Assembly: GCA_003513555.1 (NCBI GenBank)
Contig: DOPG01000233.1
Coordinates: 1 to 15,984 of the forward strand
Origin: Rhodopirellula sp.
GTDB taxonomy: Bacteria; Planctomycetota; Planctomycetia; Pirellulales; Pirellulaceae
Direction: 5' to 3'
Length of the DNA stretch: 15,984 nucleotides
Shown: positions 1 through 8,601 of the stretch, piece by piece
How positions within the stretch are numbered: position 1 is the first letter of the stretch
Layout of the letters: every line of letters begins with the position of its first letter
The notes under the pieces: generated by a model
The model's input: only the letters and a program-made list of their open reading frames with translations
The model's database searches: none
Told to the model about the DNA's origin: nothing
Made by a program: the position numbers and the translations under genes

Positions 1-1
1 G

Positions 2-733
2 TTGACCGATGGTGCCGTAAACCTCGGCGATGCCATCCCTAAACGGCTTGCGGAAATGATTGTGAGGATGAGAAACAATGGAATCGCGTTTGATGCTGCG
101 GGCATCAGCGCTGATGGCCTCAATGATGAAATTCTTGAAGCTCTGACCAGAAAAGGAGATGGGCGTTATTACCTGCTGGACTCGCTGGAGTCGGTTGAGG
201 ATGGTTTCGCAAAACAGATTGCCGGAGCACTCAGGCCCGCTGCCAAGAATGTCAAGATTCAGGTTGAGTTCAATCCGGAGCGTGTTGGCAAGTACAAACT
301 GCTTGGTTTCGAAAAGCACCGGTTGAAGAAGGAAGACTTTCGAAATGACAAAGTGGATGCAGCCGAAATGGCAGCTGCGGAAGCAGGCGTTGCACTTTAT
401 CAAGTTCAAACCAAGCCTGACGGCTACGGAGATATTGGGACTGTTTCCATACGCTTTCGCGATCTTGATTCCGGGAATATGGTCGAAGAACTTTGGCCCA
501 TTCCCTACGAGACGGAAGCACTGCGACCGGATCTCGCTTCCAACTCAATGAAAATAGCGACAGTAGCGTCACTCTTTGCAATCAAGCTAAAGGGAGATGT
601 GTTGGCAGACACTGTTGACTTGAAAGAACTGACCAGCCTGATTTCATCTCTTGCACCAGAAGTTCGTAATGATCCGCGGATCAAAAAGCTTGAAGTGATG
701 ATTCAGCAGGCTCGGCAAATCAGTGGGGAATGA
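2..733 (+). CDS. YfbK-type VWA protein with DUF3520 tail (5' end outside window)
   Basis: The reading frame is open from the first bases and ends at TGA 731-733, so only the last 244 codons are here. The fragment opens with LTDGAVNLGD, the usual end of the central VWA strand carrying a metal-site Asp. The end of the VWA fold follows to about residue 80. From about residue 82 a region starting AKNVKIQVEFNPERVGKYKL, then the segment around RLKKEDFRNDKVDAAEM, matches the DUF3520 domain found C-terminal to VWA in YfbK-like proteins. Members are usually secreted or lipid anchored and bind partners through the metal site. Their cellular role is not established. The N-terminus and signal peptide lie outside the window. 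The giant gene at 939 follows on the same strand after about 200 bases. Family assignment is confident; the role is unknown. Confidence 0.9.
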   Translation: MTDGAVNLGDAIPKRLAEMIVRMRNNGIAFDAAGISADGLNDEILEALTRKGDGRYYLLDSLESVEDGFAKQIAGALRPAAKNVKIQVEFNPERVGKYKLLGFEKHRLKKEDFRNDKVDAAEMAAAEAGVALYQVQTKPDGYGDIGTVSIRFRDLDSGNMVEELWPIPYETEALRPDLASNSMKIATVASLFAIKLKGDVLADTVDLKELTSLISSLAPEVRNDPRIKKLEVMIQQARQISGE

Positions 734-750
734 AACTGGCTGTGGGCTTC

Positions 751-818
751 GGATGTTACATCCACGTTACAGAGACAGTATGCGTGACCACCTAAACTTA
801 TTTTTTCCCATGCGTGAC
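751..818. promoter_or_regulatory. Palindrome and paired direct repeats upstream of the giant gene
   Basis: The spacer between the VWA gene and the giant gene (734-938) holds a perfect 13-base palindrome GGATGTTACATCC at 751-763. GTTACA occurs twice at 755-760 and 766-771, one helical turn apart (11 bases). ATGCGTGAC occurs twice at 780-788 and 810-818, 30 bases apart, close to three turns. Same-face spacing suits a DNA-binding regulator of the downstream gene. No convincing -35/-10 pair or terminator could be assigned. This is a candidate operator only. Confidence 0.3.
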
Positions 819-938
819 TTACTTTGATACAGGTGTTGGTAGCAACCCCGACAGGCCAATGCCTGACGGCTTGCATGCCAGCTCTCAATGAAAACAACAA
901 CATGCTGATTATCAACCTTGGAAAAACAGAGTGATGCA

Positions 939-3900
939 ATGATGAAACAGATTTTCTCCCCCAAGGATGGCAGCGAAAGACTTGGCTATGCGTTTCGCGC
1001 AGTGCCGATGTTGAAACGAAGGTGTTGCCCCCGACTATGGGTTGCTATTGCATCTCTCGTTGCTGGTATGGCTGTTGATGCCAATGGTCAGGGCAAGGCA
1101 GAAGTGGTAGTGCCTGTGAATCAGACGGCTCCGGTGGGGCCGGATGGGGCAGGTCCAGATGGACCTAGAGCCATTTTTCTGGAAGCTCGCACCGCACCGC
1201 CTCCTCCTCCCGTGTTTTTCAGCGCGCGAGTGACGGCCAAGGCCATGATTGGATCGGAGTATATCGATCAGACAGTCAATGTGGCCATCAAAGTTGTTCA
1301 GGGTGACCCCGAAGTGCTGACGTTTGCCCTCAATGGGTCGGGTCAGGTCGTTGAGGTCACTGGTGAGGGAGTTGCTTCTTGGGCGGTACGGCAAAGTGGC
1401 AAGGAAAGATTTTTGGATCTGGAATTATCCGAAGGCGTTGTTGATCCGAAACCGACTGTCAAGTTGCGATCGTTACGATACCGTTTGCCCGCCGCCGTCA
1501 ACCTCACGCACTTGGGACCGGGTGAAAGTGTAGGTTTCGATTCGAATGTCAGTTTCAGTTACGCACCTGATGTGACGGGGACGCTTACGAATGTCAGTGG
1601 GTTCGTTCCCTTGTCTGGACAGATCAAGGGAGGCAGGTTTCAGACATCAACTGGAGGGCAGATCCAGTTGTCACTGACGCGAGACAGCGCATCGCCTGAG
1701 CCGTTACAACTGGTGGATACAACGCTCAACGGTGTTGTTAGTGATGACGGTGAGTCTGCTCTTTTTCAACTTCAGACCACTGCGCTCGTCAGTGATCCCT
1801 CCGTTGAAATGACGCTTCTTGGTGGCAACGCTGCATTGGTGCGGATGCCTCAGAATGAGAATTACCAGGTCAGGTTGGCAAACACAGGAAAACAGACGGT
1901 TTACAAAGTTGAGTTTTCCAAGGCCGGAACTTTTTCCATCAAGTTGGATTTCGTCGCGAAAGTAGTGAAAGCGGCAGGCAATCAGAAAAGTATCGACTTT
2001 ACGATTGCAGCAGGAGCCATTGTGCCGGTGAAGTTAGAGGGTTTGGAAGCTGGCTTGACGTTTCATCGCGATCAACAGTCGGTGGTACCGCTTTGGCAGG
2101 AAAATGCGTGGGTGGGATTTCTGCCAGCCAGCGGGCGTGTGCATGTCCAGTGGAAACCGAAACGTAACGCGGGAGAAGGCAAGCTGTTTTTCACAACGCT
2201 GGGTAAAGTTGAGGCCAGGGTGGGATCAGGTCTGTTGAGGCAGGACCATTTGCTTGATTATCAGGTGCTGCAAGGCGAACTCGAGTCACTAAGCATGGTG
2301 CTTAAAGGTCCCGGTGAGATCTTGGATGTGAAGGGATCCAATATCGTGGCTTGGCAAGTGAGTGAGAAAAATGGGCAGCGACAATTGGATGTGACGCTTA
2401 GTCAGCCGATCACTGATACAGCACAAGTGAGCATTCGGAGTCAGACGCCGTTAGGCGCGTTTCCCGTGCGAATGGAGGGTTTGTGTCTCGAACCAACAGG
2501 AACAATTCGCCATTCTGGTTTTTTGAGGTTGGCGAATCTTGGTTCGGTCAGATTGGAACCCACAGGGCTTTCAGGATTGACGCAGCTATCGCCCGAGCAA
2601 TTCCCAGGCGAGCCCCTACAGGCACGTCAGGTGTACGTTTACAGGTTCCCCGCAGCCACGCATGCTTTTACGGTTGCTGCGGATCGGATTCAGCCCGAAG
2701 TGAGTGTTTCGGAATTGTTGTTGTATCAATTGGCGGAAACTGACCGTGTCATCAAGGCCGATATTGAGCTTGATATTCGTGAAGCACCAATTCGTGAGTG
2801 GAACTTCAGTATCCCCTCGGACTACTCCGTTGTCTCGGTGACTGGCGCAAGCATCGCTGATTATCTCACTACCAGTGAAGTTGTTGATGGTCATCGTAGC
2901 TTAAAAACAATCTTCTCAAATGATGTGTCGGGACGCCAGTTGATCAGTTTGCATCTTGAAAAAAGTGAATCTGCAGCCGCAGGTGATTGGGTCTTGCCAC
3001 GTATTGAACATCCGGAGGCAAAAGGTGTTCGTGGTGATATCGGAGTCGTTGGAGCTCCGGGCTTTCGACTAGCAGTCGGAGCCACAGATCTGCTTGTCGA
3101 AAAACCGCTTTCCTACTTTCCAAAGCCCGTGGCAAACTTGCAGCAGGCTTTCAGGATTCGGGAGCCAGATTGGTCAGCAACGATGAAGATTGAATTGCTC
3201 GAACGCAGCATTCAAAGCGATGTATTTCATCTCTATTCCTTGAGTCAGGAAACAATCTATGGAAGTGCATTGATCAGTTATTTCATCACAGGAGCACCCG
3301 TTTCGGAATTGCGGATGACTGTTCCCGAAAATCTGAAAAACGAAGACGTTGTTGGAGGGGAGAACGTTCAGGACTGGCGTCGAGATGGTGACACATTGAT
3401 TGTGTCTTTGCACCAACCGGTCATGGGTCCCTACATGCTGCTGGTGACTTTTGAGGAAAAACCAAGTGACACGGATGGGACGTTTACTGCTGGCCAGGTA
3501 GTTCCGTTGGGAGTACAGGGTGAGCGTGGCTACATTCAGATAGTCAGTCCGATGCAGGTTGAAAGCGAAACAGCCGCAATCTCGGATGGAATGCTCGTTC
3601 TTGATCCGTTGGAGTTGCCTGCGGAGTTCAGGTTGTTGAGCACTGCACCACCGCTTGGAACCTGGCAGTATACCGAACGACCCTTCAGTCTGGATTTGAA
3701 AGTCAAGTGGTTTCAGCCGGGGACCACAGTCAGCCAGGTGGTCGAGTTTTCCGAGGCACAGAGTCGAGTGTCAAGAGATGGAGAATTGGTCACCGAAGTG
3801 CTGTACTACGTCAAGTCCCGCGGAGAGCGTGCGCTCAGGCTACGGCTTCCAGATGAGCCGGTCCGAATGTGGGAAGTCTCGGTCGATGGTAATCCGGTCA

Positions 3901-6900
3901 CCGCAAGGCGATCAGGTGATGAAACTTTGATTCCCTTACCCGGCGGCATTGATCCCAGCATTCCTGTGGAAGTACGTTTGCGGCTGGGTAAGCCTGCAGT
4001 TCGCGAAGCACGACCAGAGCTGATGTTACCCGTCGTGTTTGCACCAGTACTCAAAACAGAATGGAGTATCGAGGGAGACGATCAACGCGTCCTGGTACCT
4101 GCGGGCGGTACCGTGGAGCCGGCCATGCCTGTGTTGCGGCCATCCGGATTTGATTGGTTGGCTCGGAGGGGAACTGGATCACTTTTTGTGATCGTTTGTC
4201 TCGCGATGCTCGGCATCGTGATTCGAGCCAGTGGTGGAGAGTGGCGACACTTGGCGGTGCTGCCTTTAGCCGCAGCACTGTACTTTGCCTGGAGTTCTGC
4301 CTCCTACGCATCGACACAGACGGGAGAAGTTGCTCCCCTGATGTTGAGTTTGCCAATCCTGTCAGCCGGAGACACCGTACGTCTGTATGTGTACAACATT
4401 CCTAGTTGGCAGGTCAATCTTTCTGTCCTCGGTTGTGTGGTTTTTATTGGCAGTCTTGCCGGACTCATCTGTTCCTGTTTAACCAAGTTTGAAGCGTACC
4501 GAATCCCTTTACGGGTGGGATCCGTGTTCCTTGTTTTTGCTGCTGTTTTGATGCAGCGAGCCAGTGCCCCGTGGTTTTACTGGCTGATTGTTGTTTTCGT
4601 CTTGTGTTTGCTACTGAAGGCGGCTTGGGATGTTTTGCGTGCGGCTCAAACGCAGCGTGCTCGTGCAAAGGAATTGAAGAAAGCAAACGCGACTGAAGAT
4701 TCTGATGCCGAGGCGGAAGATATGGGTGGCGGGCCAAACCCTGTGACTGCCACCATTGTTTTGCTGGGTTTTCTCGTGGCGTCTTTGTGTTCGTCCAGCA
4801 TTGCGGATGAACCAAAATCACAGCAGGTCACGCAGCCAGTAGCGGCTCAGGGTGTGCTGCGGGCAGCAAGCTCCATCAAGCAAACTTGGGAAATCACACA
4901 CCTTGATCAACGTCTGGTTGCCCGAGGTGAAATGACGCTGACAGGAAAGCCAGGAGACCGTTTTCTACTCCTTCGGTCGCCAGCGGTCTTAACGAAGTTT
5001 GAAGCAGAGGGACTGCGGCTTACCAAAACCAGTGTGCCGGGGATTGGCCTTGCCTATGTGTTAAGTATTCCGAGTAAGGAAGTCGTCGGTGGTGACGCAA
5101 CCACAGCGGAGTCTGGCAACGATAAGTCATCGCTGCAACAGACTTTTCGTGCGGGATTCGAGTTTCAAGTTGAGGCAGTCAAGCCCATCGAAGGGATTGC
5201 GGTACCGACTGGTGATGCCGCCGTTCAGGAAATAGAACTCGCATATGATGAAGCAGGCTGGGATGTGCTTTGTACCACCGCAGTCAGGATTGAGCCGATC
5301 ACGGTTAAGGATCAGGATTCAACTCAAAGCCGGCTTTTGCTGGGGCCAGGGCAAGGTGTAATCGTCCTGAAGCCAAGAGCACGCGACGTTACCATGGAGG
5401 AGACAAAGTTCTTTGTGGAAGCCTCCAATCTGTTTTTGCCAGGACCTGGAGTTGTGGATGGTCGACACCAGTTAAATATTCGCGCCTCGCAAGGTCAGGT
5501 CAGTGAATTGACTTTACTTGTTCCTGGTGGACTGACGGTCAGTGATGTTGGGGGGCCCATTGGTTCATGGCAGTTTGATGCAGATGAAGGAAGACTTACG
5601 CTTGAGGTTTCACCAGCGCAATCGCGACCATTCAATGTCACCGTTGAGACCCAGCGTGGGTTGGCACCCTTGCCTACGGATGTCAAACTTTCGCCGCTAA
5701 GAGTTGAAGGGGCAAATGGAGAAGTCGGGTTGGTCGCGATTGCCTTTGGACCCGACGCACAGCCGGAAACCGTGCAGCCAGAGCAGATGTCTGCCGTCAA
5801 TGTCGGAGACTTTGACTTCAGTCTGAATACTGATCCCGAGGCTGTGTTGCATCGTGTCTATCGCTACGGAGCTCAAGGCGGTGAAGTCGATTTAAGAGTG
5901 TCTCCGGTTGATTCAGAGGTCAGGGTAATCAGTAACCAGGTGTTGTCGCTGGGTGATGAAAGCGTTGTGCTTGCGGTGAATTTCTCGGCCGAGATATCGC
6001 GAACAGGTCTGTTTCAATTAAGTTTTCCGCTGCCAGCGGGGCTTGAAGTCGAGTCTCTCACCGGAGCGTCACTGCACCATTGGGCAGAGCTAAGCGAAGA
6101 CGGTCAACGCCAGATTATCTTGCATCTCAACGGGAAGACGATTGGGCCGCAGAGTTTTTCATTGACGTTGACAGGCAACGCCCCAATGAATGTTGCTGAG
6201 TGGGAAGTTCCTCATTTCCAGTTAAATGAGGGCCTGCGTCAGACCGGAGATCTCGTGGTGCGACCCACCACGGGTATTCGCTTGCGGACCTTGTCACGTC
6301 AGAACATTTCTGAGACTGATCCGAGGACCATCGGAGGTAAATCACCCGGAGCTCTCGCTTTTCGTCTGTTGCAACGGGATTGGAAGCTTGTGCTGGGGAT
6401 CGAGAAACTGGAACCTCGAATCTCAGGTAACGTATTACAGGAAATTATCTTGCGGGAAGGGCAGACACGTTCTGCCTTGATTGCAAATTTCAGTGTGCAA
6501 AATGCCTCCATTCGAGCTTTGGAAATTGTGCTTCCGATCACGAATGAGGATGAAATAAAAACCTTGCGAGCCTCTGGGAAAACGGTGAGTGATCTGGTTC
6601 GAATTGATCCAGACAAGAACCTTTGGGAGGTTCAGTTCAAGCGTAGAGTACTTGGGAAAGTTGACTTTCGAATTGAATACGAACGTCGAGGCGATCGGAG
6701 CGAAGAAGCGGAGACCCTCCGGCCTGCTGGTTTTCCACAGGCGGGACAGTTGCCATTCTATTTTGCTGTGCGGGCGGGAGGACGCCTCGAGATTGAAATG
6801 GAATCCATTCCCCAAGGTTGGCAGAAAATTGATTGGAATGCTGTTCCCGCTTCGCTGCGTGATTCTGAGAATCGCAATGCACCAGTTGTAACCCTGAGGG

Positions 6901-8060
6901 CCAAGAAATCTGCCGCCCCGTTGAAAATTGATGTGAAAAGACACTCCCTGGCAGATGCACTTAAGCTGCGAGTCGCAAGTGGAACGCTCGTGACTGTCCT
7001 GTCACCTCAAGGGGATCAAGTTACTGCTGTGGATGTCAGCATGGAGGTTATTAAACGCAGCAGCCTGAGTGTTGGCTTGCCGAAGGGCGGAGAGATTTTT
7101 AGCATTTTTGTCAATGGTGAGAGTGTGAATTCAATTCGTGTGGGTGGCGAGGCCAATGCCTGGCAGTTTTATATTCTGCCCGGAATGGATGATCGCACTG
7201 CAAATGTCAGGTTTGTCTATACCGTGCCTGGTAACGACGTGAGACGGATGAACCTGGATAGTCCGCAACTCAATGTGCCGCTGGAAAACATTCAGTGGAG
7301 TGTGATTGCTCCGAAGGGTTTTGAACTGACTGACAATGACGGAAATCTTGAACTGGTTGGGAGCGCTAATCAGGCCCAGTATGACCGTCAGTCTTATCTC
7401 TCCAAGACCAATCGTACGCGTCAACAGAAGGCAGAACAGGCTGCCATTACACTGCAGCAAGCAAACCAGTTTATTCAAGCAGGTGAGCAGACCAAGGCTA
7501 ATTGGGCTCTCAATAGTGTTGCTAATCAGTATGGGCTTGATGCTGCTTCCAATGAAGACGCTCGGATACAGCTTGAGAATTTGCAAACACAGCAGGCAAT
7601 TGTTGGACTCAATACTCGAAGGCAACGACTAGTCCTGGACAATGATCGTGAAGACCTTGCAGTTGGTGACAATCAGCAAATGCGTCAAGCTGCTGCAGAA
7701 AATCCTATCCTTCAGCAGGATAAGCTGAACTTTCAGCCTCAAGAATTGAGTCAATTGCTGCGTGGTAATTCATCCGAGGATAACGCGACCCTTCAGCGAA
7801 TTGCGGGGCGACTGGTGCAACATCAAAGAACAACGGAACCTGCTCCGCAGGCAATCGTTATCAGTCTCCCTGAGGAGGGACAGGTTTACACGTTCAGTCG
7901 TAGCGTGCAGGTCGCAGAGAATGCTCCTCTGGAGCTTGACCTGAATTTTGAGTCGCGATTGAAACTGCCATTCCTGAAGTCAGCTTTCGCACTTTTATTG
8001 CTGGTCTGTTTTTCTTCGATCATCGTTTGGATTCTTGGTCGCAGGAAAATGGCTATCTGA
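939..8060 (+). CDS. Giant exported beta-rich membrane protein, two ectodomains joined by a six-helix block
   Basis: One uninterrupted frame gives about 2373 residues, numbered here from ATG 939. No start has a clear Shine-Dalgarno; alternatives are TTG 918, ATG 942 and ATG 1008. ATG 1008 would place a textbook signal peptide (MLKRRCCPRLWVAIASLVAG) at the extreme N-terminus. Residues 53-1073 are a predicted beta-rich extracytoplasmic half. Hydrophobic segments lie near 1080-1096, 1104-1123, 1161-1182, 1192-1206 and 1211-1229, then a basic/acidic linker (1234-1269), then 1270-1287, which resembles an internal signal peptide. A second beta-rich half runs to about 2140. A Gln-rich, probably helical region (2148-2293) and a final helix (2346-2366) with an RRK tail follow. 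Charges fit a positive-inside topology with both halves outside. A recurring G..(V/I)..W module is visible in both halves. I recognise no named family. The VWA neighbour suggests an envelope complex, by inference. Confidence 0.93.
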   Translation: MMKQIFSPKDGSERLGYAFRAVPMLKRRCCPRLWVAIASLVAGMAVDANGQGKAEVVVPVNQTAPVGPDGAGPDGPRAIFLEARTAPPPPPVFFSARVTAKAMIGSEYIDQTVNVAIKVVQGDPEVLTFALNGSGQVVEVTGEGVASWAVRQSGKERFLDLELSEGVVDPKPTVKLRSLRYRLPAAVNLTHLGPGESVGFDSNVSFSYAPDVTGTLTNVSGFVPLSGQIKGGRFQTSTGGQIQLSLTRDSASPEPLQLVDTTLNGVVSDDGESALFQLQTTALVSDPSVEMTLLGGNAALVRMPQNENYQVRLANTGKQTVYKVEFSKAGTFSIKLDFVAKVVKAAGNQKSIDFTIAAGAIVPVKLEGLEAGLTFHRDQQSVVPLWQENAWVGFLPASGRVHVQWKPKRNAGEGKLFFTTLGKVEARVGSGLLRQDHLLDYQVLQGELESLSMVLKGPGEILDVKGSNIVAWQVSEKNGQRQLDVTLSQPITDTAQVSIRSQTPLGAFPVRMEGLCLEPTGTIRHSGFLRLANLGSVRLEPTGLSGLTQLSPEQFPGEPLQARQVYVYRFPAATHAFTVAADRIQPEVSVSELLLYQLAETDRVIKADIELDIREAPIREWNFSIPSDYSVVSVTGASIADYLTTSEVVDGHRSLKTIFSNDVSGRQLISLHLEKSESAAAGDWVLPRIEHPEAKGVRGDIGVVGAPGFRLAVGATDLLVEKPLSYFPKPVANLQQAFRIREPDWSATMKIELLERSIQSDVFHLYSLSQETIYGSALISYFITGAPVSELRMTVPENLKNEDVVGGENVQDWRRDGDTLIVSLHQPVMGPYMLLVTFEEKPSDTDGTFTAGQVVPLGVQGERGYIQIVSPMQVESETAAISDGMLVLDPLELPAEFRLLSTAPPLGTWQYTERPFSLDLKVKWFQPGTTVSQVVEFSEAQSRVSRDGELVTEVLYYVKSRGERALRLRLPDEPVRMWEVSVDGNPVTARRSGDETLIPLPGGIDPSIPVEVRLRLGKPAVREARPELMLPVVFAPVLKTEWSIEGDDQRVLVPAGGTVEPAMPVLRPSGFDWLARRGTGSLFVIVCLAMLGIVIRASGGEWRHLAVLPLAAALYFAWSSASYASTQTGEVAPLMLSLPILSAGDTVRLYVYNIPSWQVNLSVLGCVVFIGSLAGLICSCLTKFEAYRIPLRVGSVFLVFAAVLMQRASAPWFYWLIVVFVLCLLLKAAWDVLRAAQTQRARAKELKKANATEDSDAEAEDMGGGPNPVTATIVLLGFLVASLCSSSIADEPKSQQVTQPVAAQGVLRAASSIKQTWEITHLDQRLVARGEMTLTGKPGDRFLLLRSPAVLTKFEAEGLRLTKTSVPGIGLAYVLSIPSKEVVGGDATTAESGNDKSSLQQTFRAGFEFQVEAVKPIEGIAVPTGDAAVQEIELAYDEAGWDVLCTTAVRIEPITVKDQDSTQSRLLLGPGQGVIVLKPRARDVTMEETKFFVEASNLFLPGPGVVDGRHQLNIRASQGQVSELTLLVPGGLTVSDVGGPIGSWQFDADEGRLTLEVSPAQSRPFNVTVETQRGLAPLPTDVKLSPLRVEGANGEVGLVAIAFGPDAQPETVQPEQMSAVNVGDFDFSLNTDPEAVLHRVYRYGAQGGEVDLRVSPVDSEVRVISNQVLSLGDESVVLAVNFSAEISRTGLFQLSFPLPAGLEVESLTGASLHHWAELSEDGQRQIILHLNGKTIGPQSFSLTLTGNAPMNVAEWEVPHFQLNEGLRQTGDLVVRPTTGIRLRTLSRQNISETDPRTIGGKSPGALAFRLLQRDWKLVLGIEKLEPRISGNVLQEIILREGQTRSALIANFSVQNASIRALEIVLPITNEDEIKTLRASGKTVSDLVRIDPDKNLWEVQFKRRVLGKVDFRIEYERRGDRSEEAETLRPAGFPQAGQLPFYFAVRAGGRLEIEMESIPQGWQKIDWNAVPASLRDSENRNAPVVTLRAKKSAAPLKIDVKRHSLADALKLRVASGTLVTVLSPQGDQVTAVDVSMEVIKRSSLSVGLPKGGEIFSIFVNGESVNSIRVGGEANAWQFYILPGMDDRTANVRFVYTVPGNDVRRMNLDSPQLNVPLENIQWSVIAPKGFELTDNDGNLELVGSANQAQYDRQSYLSKTNRTRQQKAEQAAITLQQANQFIQAGEQTKANWALNSVANQYGLDAASNEDARIQLENLQTQQAIVGLNTRRQRLVLDNDREDLAVGDNQQMRQAAAENPILQQDKLNFQPQELSQLLRGNSSEDNATLQRIAGRLVQHQRTTEPAPQAIVISLPEEGQVYTFSRSVQVAENAPLELDLNFESRLKLPFLKSAFALLLLVCFSSIIVWILGRRKMAI
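1344..6173 (+). repeat. Divergent G..(V/I)..W module recurring inside the giant protein
   Basis: By eye, six segments share the pattern V..V.G..(V/I)..W, then a short turn, then G...L.V.L. They lie at about 1344-1427, 2316-2408, 2829-2957 (Tyr replaces Trp), 3348-3452, 5535-5651 and 6045-6173. Examples are VVEVTGEGVASWAV, ILDVKGSNIVAWQV, VESLTGASLHHWAEL and VSDVGGPIGSWQF. Four lie in the first ectodomain and two in the second. This suggests that both halves are built from related beta-sandwich units. A weaker match (VNGESV) occurs near 7110-7130. No statistics were run. Confidence 0.5.
4157..4799 (+). other. Central six-helix membrane block of the giant protein
   Basis: This stretch encodes five strongly hydrophobic segments followed by a charged linker rich in Arg, Lys, Asp and Glu, and then a sixth segment (VTATIVLLGFLVASLCSSS) that looks like the core of a signal peptide with a small-residue end. 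Basic residues lie after helix 1 (RASGGEWRH), between helices 3 and 4 (TKFEAYRIPLR) and after helix 5 (RAAQTQRARAKELKK). This predicts those loops to be cytoplasmic and both flanking ectodomains to be external. The internal signal-like helix suggests that two exported proteins were fused. Confidence 0.6.
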
Positions 8061-8144
8061 CAAAGTGAGGTGAATTGAAAGTACAGGTGGTGACATTGCT
8101 GTTGCATCCGTTTTGCCATTTTCGGCAGCCGCTCAGGGGAAAGG

Positions 8145-8590
8145 TTGAACCAGAGACGTGACGTTTATTTGGTTGGATTGGTTGCGCTAGTGGTGTTTTC
8201 AGGATTCGCGTGGGTTGCGGCAGGGGGAACCGACGTGGCCATCACAAGTGTGAGAAGGCTCCCGTTGTCAGGAGTTGGCCGCAGGATACCGGAAACACCG
8301 TCAACGATCCCTGTCGGACCAATGAGTGGAAACCGTACTTCACCGAGTGGCCGACTGATGTGCATCATTATGGGCTGGTGATTAAGTCGACGGACGAGCT
8401 GAATCGCATAGTCACCAGGTTTTCTGCCATCAAAGATGACCTGAAACAGATTCGTTTGTTTTACAGGACAGAGGCGCCGGGGCTTGGCTTTGTCACCAGC
8501 TTGCCCGAGGGAAATGGGATTCCTGTGATGTTCACCACCCGAGACCAAAAACAGATTGACGATTGGTTCAAACAGCTTGACAACGAGTAG
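8145..8590 (+). pseudogene. Small secreted protein gene with a -1 frameshift
   Basis: Frame A starts at TTG 8145, just after a purine-rich AGGGGAAAGG, and encodes a clean signal peptide (VYLVGLVALVVFSGFAWVAA). Its continuation is low-complexity and ends at 8381. A second frame, open from 8162 and ending at TAG 8588-8590, encodes a normal-looking C-terminal domain (HHYGLVIKSTDELNRIVTRF, then a segment ending in DDWFKQLDNE) but has no signal peptide. The frames differ by one base. A run of five G at 8223-8227 lies right at the signal-peptide end, and restoring one G would join the halves into roughly 148 residues. The family is not recognised. The lesion may be real decay or a homopolymer sequencing error. 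The gene follows the giant gene by about 85 bases and ends 11 bases before a convergent gene. Confidence 0.6.
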
Positions 8591-8601
8591 CACGCGTGAG
8601 A

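Noticed and set aside
7131..7625. 164-codon minus-strand frame inside the giant gene
   Set aside because: It is the shadow of a strongly protein-like plus-strand frame, with no start signals of its own.
8223..8229. Programmed -1 frameshift site at the G5 run
   Set aside because: The heptamer does not fit the X XXY YYZ pattern in the reading frame, and no downstream stimulatory structure is evident; a homopolymer indel is simpler.
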